Shown here: one piece after another, positions 53,601 to 62,047 of the stretch
Numbering within the stretch: the first letter of the stretch is position 1
Layout of the letters: every line of letters starts with the position of its first letter
Assembly: GCA_025455065.1 (NCBI GenBank)
Contig: JALONG010000003.1
Location: forward strand, 186,001-250,000
Direction: 5' to 3'
Length of the DNA stretch: 64,000 nucleotides
Source of the DNA: Candidatus Kapaibacterium sp.
Lineage (GTDB): Bacteria; Bacteroidota; Ignavibacteria; Kapaibacteriales; UBA4661
The notes under the pieces: generated by a model
Told to the model about the DNA's origin: nothing
Database searches by the model: none
What the model saw: only the letters and a program-made list of their open reading frames with translations
Position numbers and translations under genes: made by a program

Positions 53601-55352
53601 TGTTCCTTCATTGAAGCCTGCAATGACGAATTTTCCGTTGGGCGAAACGATAATTTTTCCGGGCAACGCTGCATTTTTGCGCTGTCCGAATTGATTGCTA
53701 AAAAAGATTTGCCCCATCGTCCCTTTTTCGACATCCCAAGCACGTGCAACACCGCCCGAACCCAGTGTTACTGCGGTTTTGTTGTCCGGCAAAAAGGCTA
53801 CGCTGCTCATATTGTCCTTGAAGTTCGATAAATTCGGCGTTTGCAGTTGGCGCAATTTCACGAGCGCTTGATTGGTCGGCGTGGAAGGCACTCGCCAATC
53901 CGTCCGCAAGCCGCTTGTCGCCGGAACAACTGTCTGCCACGTTGCACCGCGATTGCTGCTAAATTCGATACTGACGGCTTCTGAGGGCATTATGCCTTTC
54001 CAAAAAATCGTCGTATCGCTTCCCGCGACATAACTTTCGCCGCCGTTTGGCTCAATCAAGCCTAACATGGGCTGTTGCGGTTTTTTACCCGGAAAACCCG
54101 CGCTGGCATAGATTGTACGCCCTCCGCAGACGTTATCACTCACCAAAAATTTTGCAAACGCATATCCCGAATCCGTCGGCACATACTTCACGCTGAGAAC
54201 TTTGCGCTGTCCGGGCTTGAGTTGGAAATATGTCGGCGAAATGCTAAAGCGCTCATCGGAACTTTCGATATTGCTCACGGTAAAAGCGCTGTTACGGGCG
54301 CGAATGACCAATTTCAGTTCACGCGAGGAGCGAGGAACAACGCCGCCGAAGGTGATGTTTTCGTTAGAAAATTCCAGCGCTTTGACGGATTTTGCGGGAA
54401 TGTCGTAGGAGAAATTTTGCGAAAGCATCCGCGCCGGCAGGGAAAAGGTTGTATTCATGCGGCTTACGTTGCAGGATTGTTCGCTCATCCATGCAATTTC
54501 GCACGGACGGTTACCCAGTGCTAATTGCAACAACACGCGATAAATCTGCTCTGCTTGCTGTACGCTCGTAACATTTTCAAAGTATTCGCCGCCTGTTTTT
54601 CGGGCGATATTGCGGAGATTTTCGGGTGCAGGCATCCCCAACGTGATGCAGTAAATCGTTACGCCTTCACTTTTTGCGACTTCGATAATCTGCTCTTCAT
54701 TGCCGCCGCCTTGTCCGTCGGTAAGGAAAATCACAATGCGGCGGCTATTTTTGGCATTTTGCATCACAAAGAGGCTTCCGCCTTGGGGTTTGAGCAAGCC
54801 CACATCATAGTCCGTGCCGCCTTGCGGTTTAAGGTTATTGACCGCCTTCAAAAGCCGTTTGCGGTCTTGTGTAAAGTCTTGGTTGAGGTAATTGTCTTGG
54901 TCGTAGCTGGTGATAGCACATTCGACGTTTTCCTCCGGCATAGCTTGAATCCAAGCGCGGGCGGCTGTTTGTGCAAGAGTAAGGTTTGATGAGCCTCCTG
55001 TGCCTTCACTCATAGAGCCGGAAACATCTATCGTCAAAATAACCGACAGCGATTTTGCGATACTTTGCGGCGGACACGTTGCGCTTGTAACAACGCGCGG
55101 AATGCCATTTTCCCGAATGGCAAAATCTCGTGTAGAAAGGTCAGGAAGCGGCTTTCCGTCTGCATCCATCGCAAAAAATTTCGCACGAATAAGCGGAAAC
55201 GACGACGCATTCACATCGTATATGGTAAGTGATTGCGCCATGATTGTGGGCGAAGCGATGCAGAGCAGCAACATAATGCTCCAAAGGCTCATCCCAAGCC
55301 GCTTGTAGCGACTTTCACGAATAGTATTCCAAGTGCTAACGGAAGATTTCAT
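50613..55352 (-). CDS. Giant envelope protein: VWA, WD40 propeller, Hydin-like Ig domains, two OmpA-like domains
   Basis: The product has 1579 residues with a signal peptide (~20-40). A von Willebrand A domain (~100-280) has metal-site residues D109-x-S-x-S113 and FLTDGQGG. Ig-like sandwiches follow (~300-480), then a WD40 propeller (~500-890; repeats such as AFSPDGTLIATGGADSLAML and VWDTRKG, ARIWDVETG). ASPM-SPD2-Hydin-type sandwiches come next (~925-1150). A first OmpA-like domain (~1195-1375; VFFDNGSFTLP, SEARALAVKEYL, NRRVEL) is followed by a C-terminal OmpA domain (~1470-1575; FDFNKAEVTEQN, GFTDRTGN, LSKQRA). OmpA domains grip peptidoglycan. The WD40/OmpA mix recalls T9SS PorE, though PorE lacks VWA. 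Role inferred as an envelope scaffold. Confidence 0.93.
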   Translation of the reverse strand: MKSSVSTWNTIRESRYKRLGMSLWSIMLLLCIASPTIMAQSLTIYDVNASSFPLIRAKFFAMDADGKPLPDLSTRDFAIRENGIPRVVTSATCPPQSIAKSLSVILTIDVSGSMSEGTGGSSNLTLAQTAARAWIQAMPEENVECAITSYDQDNYLNQDFTQDRKRLLKAVNNLKPQGGTDYDVGLLKPQGGSLFVMQNAKNSRRIVIFLTDGQGGGNEEQIIEVAKSEGVTIYCITLGMPAPENLRNIARKTGGEYFENVTSVQQAEQIYRVLLQLALGNRPCEIAWMSEQSCNVSRMNTTFSLPARMLSQNFSYDIPAKSVKALEFSNENITFGGVVPRSSRELKLVIRARNSAFTVSNIESSDERFSISPTYFQLKPGQRKVLSVKYVPTDSGYAFAKFLVSDNVCGGRTIYASAGFPGKKPQQPMLGLIEPNGGESYVAGSDTTIFWKGIMPSEAVSIEFSSNRGATWQTVVPATSGLRTDWRVPSTPTNQALVKLRQLQTPNLSNFKDNMSSVAFLPDNKTAVTLGSGGVARAWDVEKGTMGQIFFSNQFGQRKNAALPGKIIVSPNGKFVIAGFNEGTVRIWEAQSGDLLDVFYDHADMITALQFAPERTGASRVLTASWDSTAKLWYTESAETIRTFKHNGAVFDAAFSPDGTLIATGGADSLAMLWDTKTGDLLYRLEGHQEAILSVAFSPDGTKLLTTSADGTARVWDTRKGTVLERLSGHKNIVFAGVFSPDGNRIVTCSADSTVKIWNGRNGGWIQNLRGHLGIIRKIAFTPDGSALASVSADHTARIWDVETGRTVQTLGGAGYNTEEWLKNLKNTTKNTQIGHAGEIYDIAFSRNSQYAATVGTDKKVFFWRMNTTASVSAGSSFQSRPLMWEPDTSAVQEVTSAAPFSISQPRFTVRDIDMGRQLRGEIKDSIVTAFIRNNDNSPLRIDDMSFFGDNASDYSIVSGGAPCIIPPKGTRNLEVRFKPCCTGDRPAKLRIVSQSDVQFVNVTGAGASPLVVLPHKIIDFEEVKIKQQRDTFLVVLKNISYQPLILTGISFKGPNTTDFSLLGNLKLDTTTIIYPQGTMSLRLRYKPTSAGRTSSQLVIGYRGLGSPATIQLYGTGGSTISAYIQAYGLRPNANPARKDSTEYPIQTLRVEEFLATTMHPLLNYVFFDNGSFTLPRRYNRLSPEQVRRIQETKQPYEKILSAESTLEVYRNVLNIIGSRMALNPASKLTILGCKTTKEKLAVSSIAATPTSAQPKSRTATSATATTQASIEAQPQQQTLLQRLTAPDDMRLSEARALAVKEYLHTVWGIADDRLMVQYRALPEKFSNEQTPDGIAENRRVELVPSTPEIINVVTTQDTLRTVVPPVVRFRTNALSQVPLTTWNVNVSQSIGTKSKRQVQTMKSLSGTGKPQDRIEWNTEREITTAPKLTVPVQYTLTVNDESGANTAASGTLPLEIVSIAKKRAAKLADKEVNTFGLLLFDFNKAEVTEQNTGILDIVRKQVRPESRISITGFTDRTGNSTINKNLSKQRASATATMLGRLDATVDGRGSDGLLHDNTTPEGRFYCRTVNIVIENAVR

Positions 55353-55482
55353 GCCGTATTGACGGGTTCAAAAGGGTAGTTGTGCTGTTTGCGAATTATT
55401 TATCGGCGACAGTTGGTGCGGTAATTCATAGACAGCCTGTAAAAATATCATTTTGAACGCACATCGCAAGCGTCAAACGATG

Positions 55483-55490
55483 TATATTTG
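55483..55490 (+). promoter_or_regulatory. TAnnTTTG -7 promoter element upstream of the MscS gene
   Basis: TATATTTG lies about 255 bases before the mscS-like ATG, upstream of the inverted repeat at 55544-55714. If used, the repeat would be transcribed as leader. Confidence 0.4.
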
Positions 55491-55543
55491 CAAGGAGATT
55501 TGCGACGAAAAAGAATTTCTCTTTTTTTGAGAGTATTTTTGGA

Positions 55544-55714
55544 TTGTCGAGACTGGGATTTTGGGATTATTGGGATGAACAAGATTTTGGAAATGCTGCG
55601 ATATTAGCTTATTTACAATAGCTTACAGATTACGATTGCGCCCACCCTCTAAACATTCACCCAACTCTTACAATCCCGATAATCCCAACAATCTCAAAAT
55701 CCCAGTCCCGACAG
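55544..55714. repeat. 171-bp element with 33-bp inverted arms
   Basis: The arms 55544-55576 and 55682-55714 are complementary at 29 of 33 positions. Each contains short GGGATT-type repeats. The ~105 bases between have no coding frame. The element fills most of the gap between the divergent giant VWA gene and the mscS-like gene and ends 31 bases before the latter. Confidence 0.7.
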
Positions 55715-55745
55715 TTTTCGTCATCATCACAAGCCTCACAAACCC

Positions 55746-56924
55746 ATGATTGACCATCTTTACAACACGTTGATTTTGCCATACATAACGAACCCCTATT
55801 TGCCATCAATTTTTATTGCGTTTGCGTCTCTCGTTGTTGGTATTGGTTTGCGTTGGATAACGGGGAAGTGGCTTACACGCATGGCTGCGCGAAGTGAAAA
55901 TCAATACGACGATATTTTGGTGGATGCTCTGAGGCGCAGCATTTTGTACGTGGTCTTGCTAACCGGCTTAAACATTGCGCTGCGGGAATTACCGCGTGCG
56001 AAGGTGATTATGCCGTATGCCCGACCGATTTTGACGGCGTGTTTTATTGTGCTTTTGGCGTATATTTTGACAAAAGTGCTGAAAATGCTCGTCAGAATCC
56101 GTGCGGAACACGACCAAAGCCGCATGGCTGCTGTATCGCTGACACGGCGCACGATTGAAATCGTTGTTTACACTGTGGCGTTTGTCATGGTACTGAAATC
56201 TTTCGGCGTGGATATTGCGCCGGTGATTACTGCTTTGGGTGTGGGTGGTTTAGCGGTTGCTTTGGCGCTTCAAGACACGCTTTCTAACTTGTTTGCTGGG
56301 ATTTACATTACGTTGGCACGGCAAATTTGCGTTGGAGATTATATCCGCATCAGCGACGGTTTTGAGGGCTATGTGCGGGACATTGGCTGGCGAAATACGA
56401 TTATCGAAATGCTGGAAATGAACTCTGTCCTGATTCCAAACAATAAACTTGCACAGGCGATTGTCATTAACTACAATCTTCCCAGCGAGATACAGTATTT
56501 GCTTTTGACCTTTGGCGTACATCACCAAACAGACCCACAACTTGTGGAGGATGTGCTTGTCACTATGGTTAATGAAAGCGGCTCTGCAACACGCGAGGAG
56601 GCTTTTGAGTCAGAACAGCCGCAGGGAAAAATTCGGGGATTGCTTTGTCATCCTGAACCGATTGTCCGTTTCCGTGAGTTTGGCGAATACACACTGAATT
56701 TCCGCTTTTTTGTGGCAATCAGCCACTTTGATTTGCAATTCGAGGCGCGTAGCAACGTGATGAAAAAAATCTATTACACCTTCAAACAAGCCGGAATCAC
56801 TGTTCCCATGCCGATTCGTGCGTTGCAAATCGGCTCTACACCGGATTCGAGCGGTCTTCCGAGCGTGAGCGCGGCAGAGGTGCGGGAACTTGTGAAGGAG
56901 ATGAGGCGGGGTGGGCAAAAATAA
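55746..56924 (+). CDS. Mechanosensitive ion channel (MscS family)
   Basis: The product has 392 residues. Four hydrophobic helices (~18-38, ~65-82, ~93-113, ~137-160) are followed by the pore helix and conserved start of the beta domain: ITALGVGGLAVALALQDTLSNLFAGIYITLARQICVGDYIRI. The beta domain (GYVRDIGWRNTIIEMLEMNSVLIPNNKLAQAIVINY) and the C-terminal alpha-beta cage follow. Such channels release solutes on osmotic downshock. No His-tag-like or ligand domain is added. Single gene. Confidence 0.95.
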   Translation: MIDHLYNTLILPYITNPYLPSIFIAFASLVVGIGLRWITGKWLTRMAARSENQYDDILVDALRRSILYVVLLTGLNIALRELPRAKVIMPYARPILTACFIVLLAYILTKVLKMLVRIRAEHDQSRMAAVSLTRRTIEIVVYTVAFVMVLKSFGVDIAPVITALGVGGLAVALALQDTLSNLFAGIYITLARQICVGDYIRISDGFEGYVRDIGWRNTIIEMLEMNSVLIPNNKLAQAIVINYNLPSEIQYLLLTFGVHHQTDPQLVEDVLVTMVNESGSATREEAFESEQPQGKIRGLLCHPEPIVRFREFGEYTLNFRFFVAISHFDLQFEARSNVMKKIYYTFKQAGITVPMPIRALQIGSTPDSSGLPSVSAAEVRELVKEMRRGGQK

Positions 56925-57037
56925 CCCGCTCAATCTTGGATTTAAGGTGAATCAATCAACACCATTGCCCTGAGAAACGTAGGGAAGAGCGTATAGAGGA
57001 TTTCGTGTAAATGGCCGGTTTAGTTATAAATACTTGA

Positions 57038-58402
57038 TTAGAGGCGACATCGTTCGCAAAAGATAATCATACATTGGTTGAGTATCAAGCCCCAATTGGG
57101 AACTGGCATCGTCCATTTCTTGAGCAGTGCTTGAATGCTGAAATAGACGGCTTTCATGACAGCATTATCATCGGGAAATTGATACTTGGCGTTGGAAAAC
57201 CGTCGAATGCGGGAGTTCACGCTTTCAATGGCGTTGGTGGTGTAAATAATCTTCCGAATCTCTGACGGGAAGTCAAACATGGTGCTGAGTGCCGCCCAGT
57301 TTCTGTTCCATGATTCAAAGGCGTAGGCGTAGTTGCTCCACTTTTGACTTGCTGCTTCCAGTGCCTCGCGTCCGGCTTTTTCGGTCGGTGCAGTGTAGAT
57401 GGCTTTGAGGTCGGCACAGAATTCTTTACGGTCTTTGTAGCTCACAAAAGCGCACGAATTGCGAACTTGATGCACGATGCAGAGTTGATGCCGAACATCG
57501 GTGAACGATGCTTCCAGAGCCTGTCCGTAGCCTTTGAGGTTATCGGTACAGACAATCAAAATATCCTCCACGCCACGTGCTTTGATGTCCGAAAAAACGG
57601 ATAACAAAAACGTCGCACTTTCGGAAATATCAATCCACATCCCAAGAATATCTTTGATGCCGCGATTATTTACGCCCAGCATCAGATACACGCACTTGTT
57701 CTGGACGCTGCCATTATGCTGGACTTTTAGGCGAATCGCATCCAATCCACACGACCATATAGACCGATTCTAGCGGGCGTTTCTACCATTCGCTGATGTT
57801 ATTCAAGAGTTTGTTCGTAACGCCCGAAACGGTACTGGGGCTGACCGCCACGCCATAAATGTCCTTCATCTGGCTGCTGATGCCGCTTGTTACTCATGCT
57901 TGTTGCGTACAAGCCAATAATGGACTGCTCAATGTCCGCACTCATGCGCTGATGCTTCGGAACAATCATCGGCTAATACCAATTTGAGTTGATAACTGTG
58001 CAAAAAAAAATCCGGCTTCTGTGGCACAGACATTCTTGTCTGTGCGAGTATTTATGCTATTTCCAGAGAAAAGCATTAAAAAAAAACAATGCACAATCCT
58101 CAACGTAAATTGGTATAAAAGGGTCTCTCGCGGTCACGCGGCTGCGTGAGCAAGATTTCGCCCGCGCTACTGGTGCTGACGGTTTTACTGGTATGACCAT
58201 TGCGTGAATTTTTTTCGTTACGACCACTGACACTGTGCTTTTCATAGCCCAAATGTTCAGTCATTTCTGCTTACAACATCGCCTCGACGGCTTGTTTGAA
58301 GAGGTCTTTGAACAGGTATTCAACATCCTCAAGACTCGACATTTCCTTGAGGACTTCTTTGGGAATCTGAAATCCCGGTCGCGGAGATGATCCGTTTTGC
58401 AT
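57038..58402 (-). pseudogene. IS256-family (mutator-type) transposase, degraded
   Basis: Pieces in several frames read as one IS256 transposase. From ATG 58402: LEDVEYLFKDLFKQAVEAML, then an in-frame TAA (58271-58273), then MTEHLGYEKHSVSGRNEKNSRNGH and LLTQPRDRERPF. A 141-bp insertion follows, then RMSADIEQSIIGLYATSMS, a frameshift to MKDIYGVAVSPSTVSGVTN, a TAG at 57784-57786 and another shift. The last and longest open piece (57038-57741) holds WMDAIRLKVQHNG-type sequence with GVEDILIVCTDNLKGYGQAL, IVHQVRNSCAFVSYKDRK and TNAIESVNSRIRR. At least two nonsense changes and two shifts mean it is inactive. Confidence 0.9.
57976..58116. repeat. 141-bp MITE-like element nested in the transposase pseudogene
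   Basis: Terminal inverted repeats ATACCAATTT (57976-57985) and AAATTGGTAT (58107-58116) flank non-coding DNA. An internal hairpin, GCACAGACA-TTCT-TGTCTGTGC, lies near 58024-58045. It interrupts the transposase frame between the PRDRERPF and VPKHQRMS blocks. A diverged relative lies at 18353-18437. Confidence 0.75.
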
Positions 58403-58660
58403 ATGCTACTATGATAATGATGAGACAAAGGTAGGCTAAAAACCTACTGTTTTTCTTGCTTTCATCATTTACACAAAAATTTCGGATACGCTCTTAACCC
58501 AAAGATGAGCGATTTTTTTTACTCCACGCTTGATGGTGGCACTACCAGTTTTTTTCTCGTGCAAGGAAATTCACGTATTTCCGCCGAAAAAGCGTTATAT
58601 TATTAGCATTGATTTTCCCTGTCAAAATTGCAGGCTTCCTCACCTTAATCATTTGCGCGT

Positions 58661-59581
58661 ATGAAAGTTGTACTGACCGGAGGCACAGGACTAATCGGCG
58701 ACCGAGTATCGGAGTATTTGGCGCGGCAAGAGTATGAAATTGCAGCACTGACGCGCCGTGCAGGGCAGAAAAGTCCGCACGGACTAAATTTACGCTTTGT
58801 TGAGTGGGATGCACAGAAAGCAGGCGCGTGGATGCAAGAAATTGACGGCGCGGATGCTGTTGTGCATCTTGCCGGAGAGGGAATTTTCGATGCACGCTGG
58901 ACGGATGAAATTAAACTGCGCATTTTGAAAAGTCGCGTAGAAACAACGCGGTTGCTCGTTGAAGCAATCGCAAAAGCGAAACAACCACCACCGCTTTTGG
59001 TCTCTGCATCAGCCGTTGGATATTATGGCGATAGAGCCGACGAACTTACAGACGAGACAGCAAGCGCCGGACAGGGTTTTTTGGCAGATATTTGTATTCA
59101 ATGGGAAGCAGAAGCCGCTAAAGCCCGTGAATACGGTGTTCGTGTGGCAAACCCGCGTATCGGTATAGTGCTGGACAAAAACGGTGGAGCGCTTGGACGT
59201 ATGCTGCCTGTGTTTCGGGCATTTCTCGGAATGCCGTTGGGTTCGGGAAAGCAGTGGTTTCCATGGATTCACGCCGACGATGTTGTTCACGGGTTGCTTT
59301 ATCCACTTGAAAATATTCGCTTGGAAGGCGCATATAATCTTGCTTCACCGAACCCTGTTCAAATGACGGAATTTTCTGATGCTTTGGGTAAAGCACTCAG
59401 CCGTCCCTCGTGGTCGTGGGCGAGTGTGCCGGAATTTGCCTTGCGTATTGGGCTGGGAGAAGCGGCACAGTCCCTTATTCAAGGGCAACGTATTGTTCCG
59501 AAAAAACTGACCGATGCAGGGTTTTTGTTTCGTTATCCGACCCTTGCACCTGCCTTGGCACAAATTCTGGCTTCGCCATAG
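58661..59581 (+). CDS. YfcH-like NAD(P)-dependent epimerase (TIGR01777 family)
   Basis: The product has 306 residues. The Rossmann start MKVVLTGGTGLIGDRVSEYL and the family blocks VVHLAGEGIFDARWTDEIKLRILKSRV, LVSASAVGYYGDRADE, CIQWEAEAAKAREYGVRVANPRIGIVL and GKQWFPWIHADDVV identify it. The C-terminal DUF1731-type end (GEAAQSLIQGQRIVPKKLTDAGFLFRYPTLAPAL) is present. Related proteins include the cell-division inhibitor SulA-like annotation, which is misleading. The substrate is unknown. The ATG starts at the conserved N-terminus. Confidence 0.94.
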   Translation: MKVVLTGGTGLIGDRVSEYLARQEYEIAALTRRAGQKSPHGLNLRFVEWDAQKAGAWMQEIDGADAVVHLAGEGIFDARWTDEIKLRILKSRVETTRLLVEAIAKAKQPPPLLVSASAVGYYGDRADELTDETASAGQGFLADICIQWEAEAAKAREYGVRVANPRIGIVLDKNGGALGRMLPVFRAFLGMPLGSGKQWFPWIHADDVVHGLLYPLENIRLEGAYNLASPNPVQMTEFSDALGKALSRPSWSWASVPEFALRIGLGEAAQSLIQGQRIVPKKLTDAGFLFRYPTLAPALAQILASP

Positions 59582-59648
59582 TTTGCTTGGTATTTGACCG
59601 ATATTCTCAACCACAGGTTCTTCTTTTTCGCAATTTTTCTCCAACGAT

Positions 59649-60815
59649 ATGGATTTCATCGAAAAAAAACTTCGTATCGAAAACACTGATACACTCACGC
59701 TTTTCGGCTATAACGACAGTAATTTGCGCTTGCTGGAAAATCATTTTGACGCGACAATTACCGTGCGTGGTAATGCTGTTATCGTCAAGGGTGATGCCGC
59801 CGAAGTGCGCACGATTGAGAAAGTCTTGAACGAACTTCAATTTATCATCCGCCGCACCGGCACTCTCACACCCAATGATGTGCTGACGGTGATGGATTTG
59901 GTCGGACCGAAAAACACTTTCGCCAAAGAAACCTTCAAAGAGCCGGAAGCCTCACCACAACAGCCTTCAGGGGCAACAATTTCTCCTCCGGCGCAGCCTG
60001 TTCGCAGCTCCGACGACAGTATCATCTATTTGGCACAAGGCGAAAGCATTAAAGCCCGCACACCGACGCAAAAACTTTACTTCGAGAAAGTCCGTACCAA
60101 TGATATTGTGTTCGGCATTGGTCCGGCAGGAACTGGTAAAACCTATCTTGCCGTGGCTATGGCACTGGGGATTTTGCGGAACAGGGAAGTCAGTCGCCTT
60201 ATTTTATCACGTCCTGCGGTGGATGCAGGGGAGTCATTGGGCTTTTTGCCGGGGGATTACATGGAAAAAGTTGATCCTTATTTGCGCCCGCTTACCGACG
60301 CATTGGCTGAAATGGTTACGCCGGACAAACTCAAAAGTATGATGGAAAAGCGTATTGTCGAAATCACACCGCTTGCCTATATGCGGGGTAGGACGTTCAA
60401 TAATTCGGTGATAATTCTCGACGAAGCGCAAAACGCAACCGCAACACAAATGAAAATGTTTCTAACCCGTATGGGGCGGAATTCCAAACTCATCATCACC
60501 GGCGACATCACACAAATAGACCTTCCCCGCCGCTCTGATTCAGGCTTGGTACAGATTCAGGAAGTCTTGAAAGGAATCCAAGGTATCGCTTTTGTCTATT
60601 TCGACAAAGGAGATGTTGTACGGCATCGCCTCGTTGCGGAAATTATTGATGCTTACGAGCGCTATGGACAACGGCAGGATGCGCGGTTTGAGCAAAAGTT
60701 TGAGCAAAAGTTTGAGCAAAAATCGGCGCAGAAACATACCCCATCCGATATGCAACTACCCACAGACGCGCTGCCGCTACGTGTTGGGCAACAAAATCTG
60801 AGTGTACCATCATAG
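59649..60815 (+). CDS. PhoH-like ATPase
   Basis: The product has 388 residues. An N-terminal KH-like region (~10-75) precedes a PhoH P-loop domain: Walker A GPAGTGKT (158-165), RPAVDAGESLGFLPGDYMEKVDPYLRPL, Walker B VIILDEAQN and ITGDITQIDLPR. PhoH proteins are linked to RNA metabolism and phosphate starvation. In many bacteria phoH is next to ybeY, which is not seen here. The C-terminus has a short tandem repeat FEQKFEQKFEQK encoded by three near-identical 12-base units (around 60687-60722), absent from the conserved family core. Confidence 0.95.
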   Translation: MDFIEKKLRIENTDTLTLFGYNDSNLRLLENHFDATITVRGNAVIVKGDAAEVRTIEKVLNELQFIIRRTGTLTPNDVLTVMDLVGPKNTFAKETFKEPEASPQQPSGATISPPAQPVRSSDDSIIYLAQGESIKARTPTQKLYFEKVRTNDIVFGIGPAGTGKTYLAVAMALGILRNREVSRLILSRPAVDAGESLGFLPGDYMEKVDPYLRPLTDALAEMVTPDKLKSMMEKRIVEITPLAYMRGRTFNNSVIILDEAQNATATQMKMFLTRMGRNSKLIITGDITQIDLPRRSDSGLVQIQEVLKGIQGIAFVYFDKGDVVRHRLVAEIIDAYERYGQRQDARFEQKFEQKFEQKSAQKHTPSDMQLPTDALPLRVGQQNLSVPS

Positions 60816-60851
60816 AATCATCTTTGAACAGTTTTCGGTCAACATTATTCA

Positions 60852-61844
60852 CTATTTCAGCACCTCAACAAGGCTTTGCGCCTGCACTTGAGCGTTAATC
60901 CAATTATACGTTTTTTCGATTCCGACGCGGAGCGGTTGCTCCGGTGACCAACCAATTTTTTGGCGAATAAGGTCGTTATCGGAATTGCGTCCGCGAACTC
61001 CGGTTGGTCCCGGTATGTTTTTGATAGTGATAGATTTACCGGAAAGACCAATCACCATTTCTGCAAGACCGTTAATCGAAATCATTTCCTCCGAACCAAT
61101 GTTCATCGGACCGGAAAAATCCGAGTCCATAAAGCGGCGCATTGCTTCCAAACACTCGTCAATAAACAAGAATGAGCGTGTTTGTTTTCCGTCGCCCCAA
61201 ACTTCAATCACGCCGCCGTTTTCAGCCTCTGCTACTTTTCTGCACATTGCCGCAGGCGCTTTTTCTTTGCCGCCGCGCCATGTTCCTTCGGGTCCGAAAA
61301 TGTTGTGATACCGCGCAACTTTCACATTCACGCCGTAATTACGTTGGTATGCCAAATACAAACGCTCACTGAAGAGTTTTTCCCAGCCGTATTCGCTGTC
61401 CGGTGCAGCAGGGTAGGCGGAATCTTCGGAACATTTCGGGTTGTCGGGGTCTTCTTGGTTGTATGCGGGATACATACAGGCTGAGGAGGAATAGAAAATT
61501 TTCTTTACACCGACTTTGTGCGCCAAATCCAAAACGTTCAAATTGATGGTTGCTGAATTGTGCATCACGTCGGCATCATGGTCACCGGTGAAAATATAGC
61601 CCGCTCCGCCCATGTCGGCAGCGAGTTGATAAACTTCGTCAAACGGCAAATCAACAACATTGCGGCACACGGCTTGGTCACGTAAATCGCCAATGATAAA
61701 ATCATCGGCGGCTGTTTCCGAAAATTCGGGTGATTTCAAATCAACCCCGCGTACCCAGAATCCTTCGCGCTTCAAACGGCGCACCAAATGGCTTCCGATA
61801 AAACCTCCGGCACCGCAGACAAGGGCTTTTTTCTGTGCTGACAT
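60852..61844 (-). CDS. GDP-mannose-3,5-epimerase-like NAD-dependent sugar epimerase
   Basis: The product has 330 residues from ATG 61844. The NAD-binding motif is GAGGFIGSHL. AADMGGAGYIF, SSSACMYPAYNQEDP, the YxxxK pair in SEYGWEKLFSERL, VARYHNIFGPEGTWRGGKEKAPAAMCRKV and WGDGKQTRSFLFIDECLEAM closely follow GDP-mannose-3,5-epimerases of plants and bacteria. These make GDP-L-galactose or GDP-L-gulose. In bacteria the product usually feeds surface polysaccharides. No other sugar-nucleotide gene is adjacent, so the exact sugar is inferred. Confidence 0.93.
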   Translation of the reverse strand: MSAQKKALVCGAGGFIGSHLVRRLKREGFWVRGVDLKSPEFSETAADDFIIGDLRDQAVCRNVVDLPFDEVYQLAADMGGAGYIFTGDHDADVMHNSATINLNVLDLAHKVGVKKIFYSSSACMYPAYNQEDPDNPKCSEDSAYPAAPDSEYGWEKLFSERLYLAYQRNYGVNVKVARYHNIFGPEGTWRGGKEKAPAAMCRKVAEAENGGVIEVWGDGKQTRSFLFIDECLEAMRRFMDSDFSGPMNIGSEEMISINGLAEMVIGLSGKSITIKNIPGPTGVRGRNSDNDLIRQKIGWSPEQPLRVGIEKTYNWINAQVQAQSLVEVLK

Positions 61845-62047
61845 AATGTTTTGCGTTTCTTGGTGTTGAAAATGTAAAAAGTGAAAAATAGTAAAGACTT
61901 CAAATTTACGACTTTCTTTTGATATTGCCATAGCCTCGTTTCAAAACCAATCGGGAACTTTCCCAAAAAAATTGCGTATTTTCGTACAGAATTTCTATTG
62001 CGTAAGCCTCACGCAACCTCCATCTTTTTTTCTTCGGATTCAGCGAT

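Larger units (their letters stand above)
56985..58495 (-). mobile_element. Decayed IS256-family insertion sequence
   Basis: About 1.51 kb bounded by imperfect inverted ends. The left end from 56985 has AAGAGCGTAT, then a TTTCGTGTAAATG block. The right end, read inward from 58495, has AAGAGCGTAT, then a TTTTTGTGTAAATG block. The interior is a transposase pseudogene carrying a 141-bp nested insertion. No target duplication is apparent next to these ends, consistent with age or with slightly different true ends. Confidence 0.8.

Noticed and set aside
57038-57741. Intact transposase gene
   Set aside because: It is only the C-terminal part. The start would be TTG, and the N-terminal half is present upstream in other frames with stops, so it is a pseudogene fragment.
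58661-59581. SulA-type cell-division inhibitor
   Set aside because: That label sometimes attached to this family does not fit. The sequence is a Rossmann-fold epimerase with no similarity to SulA.
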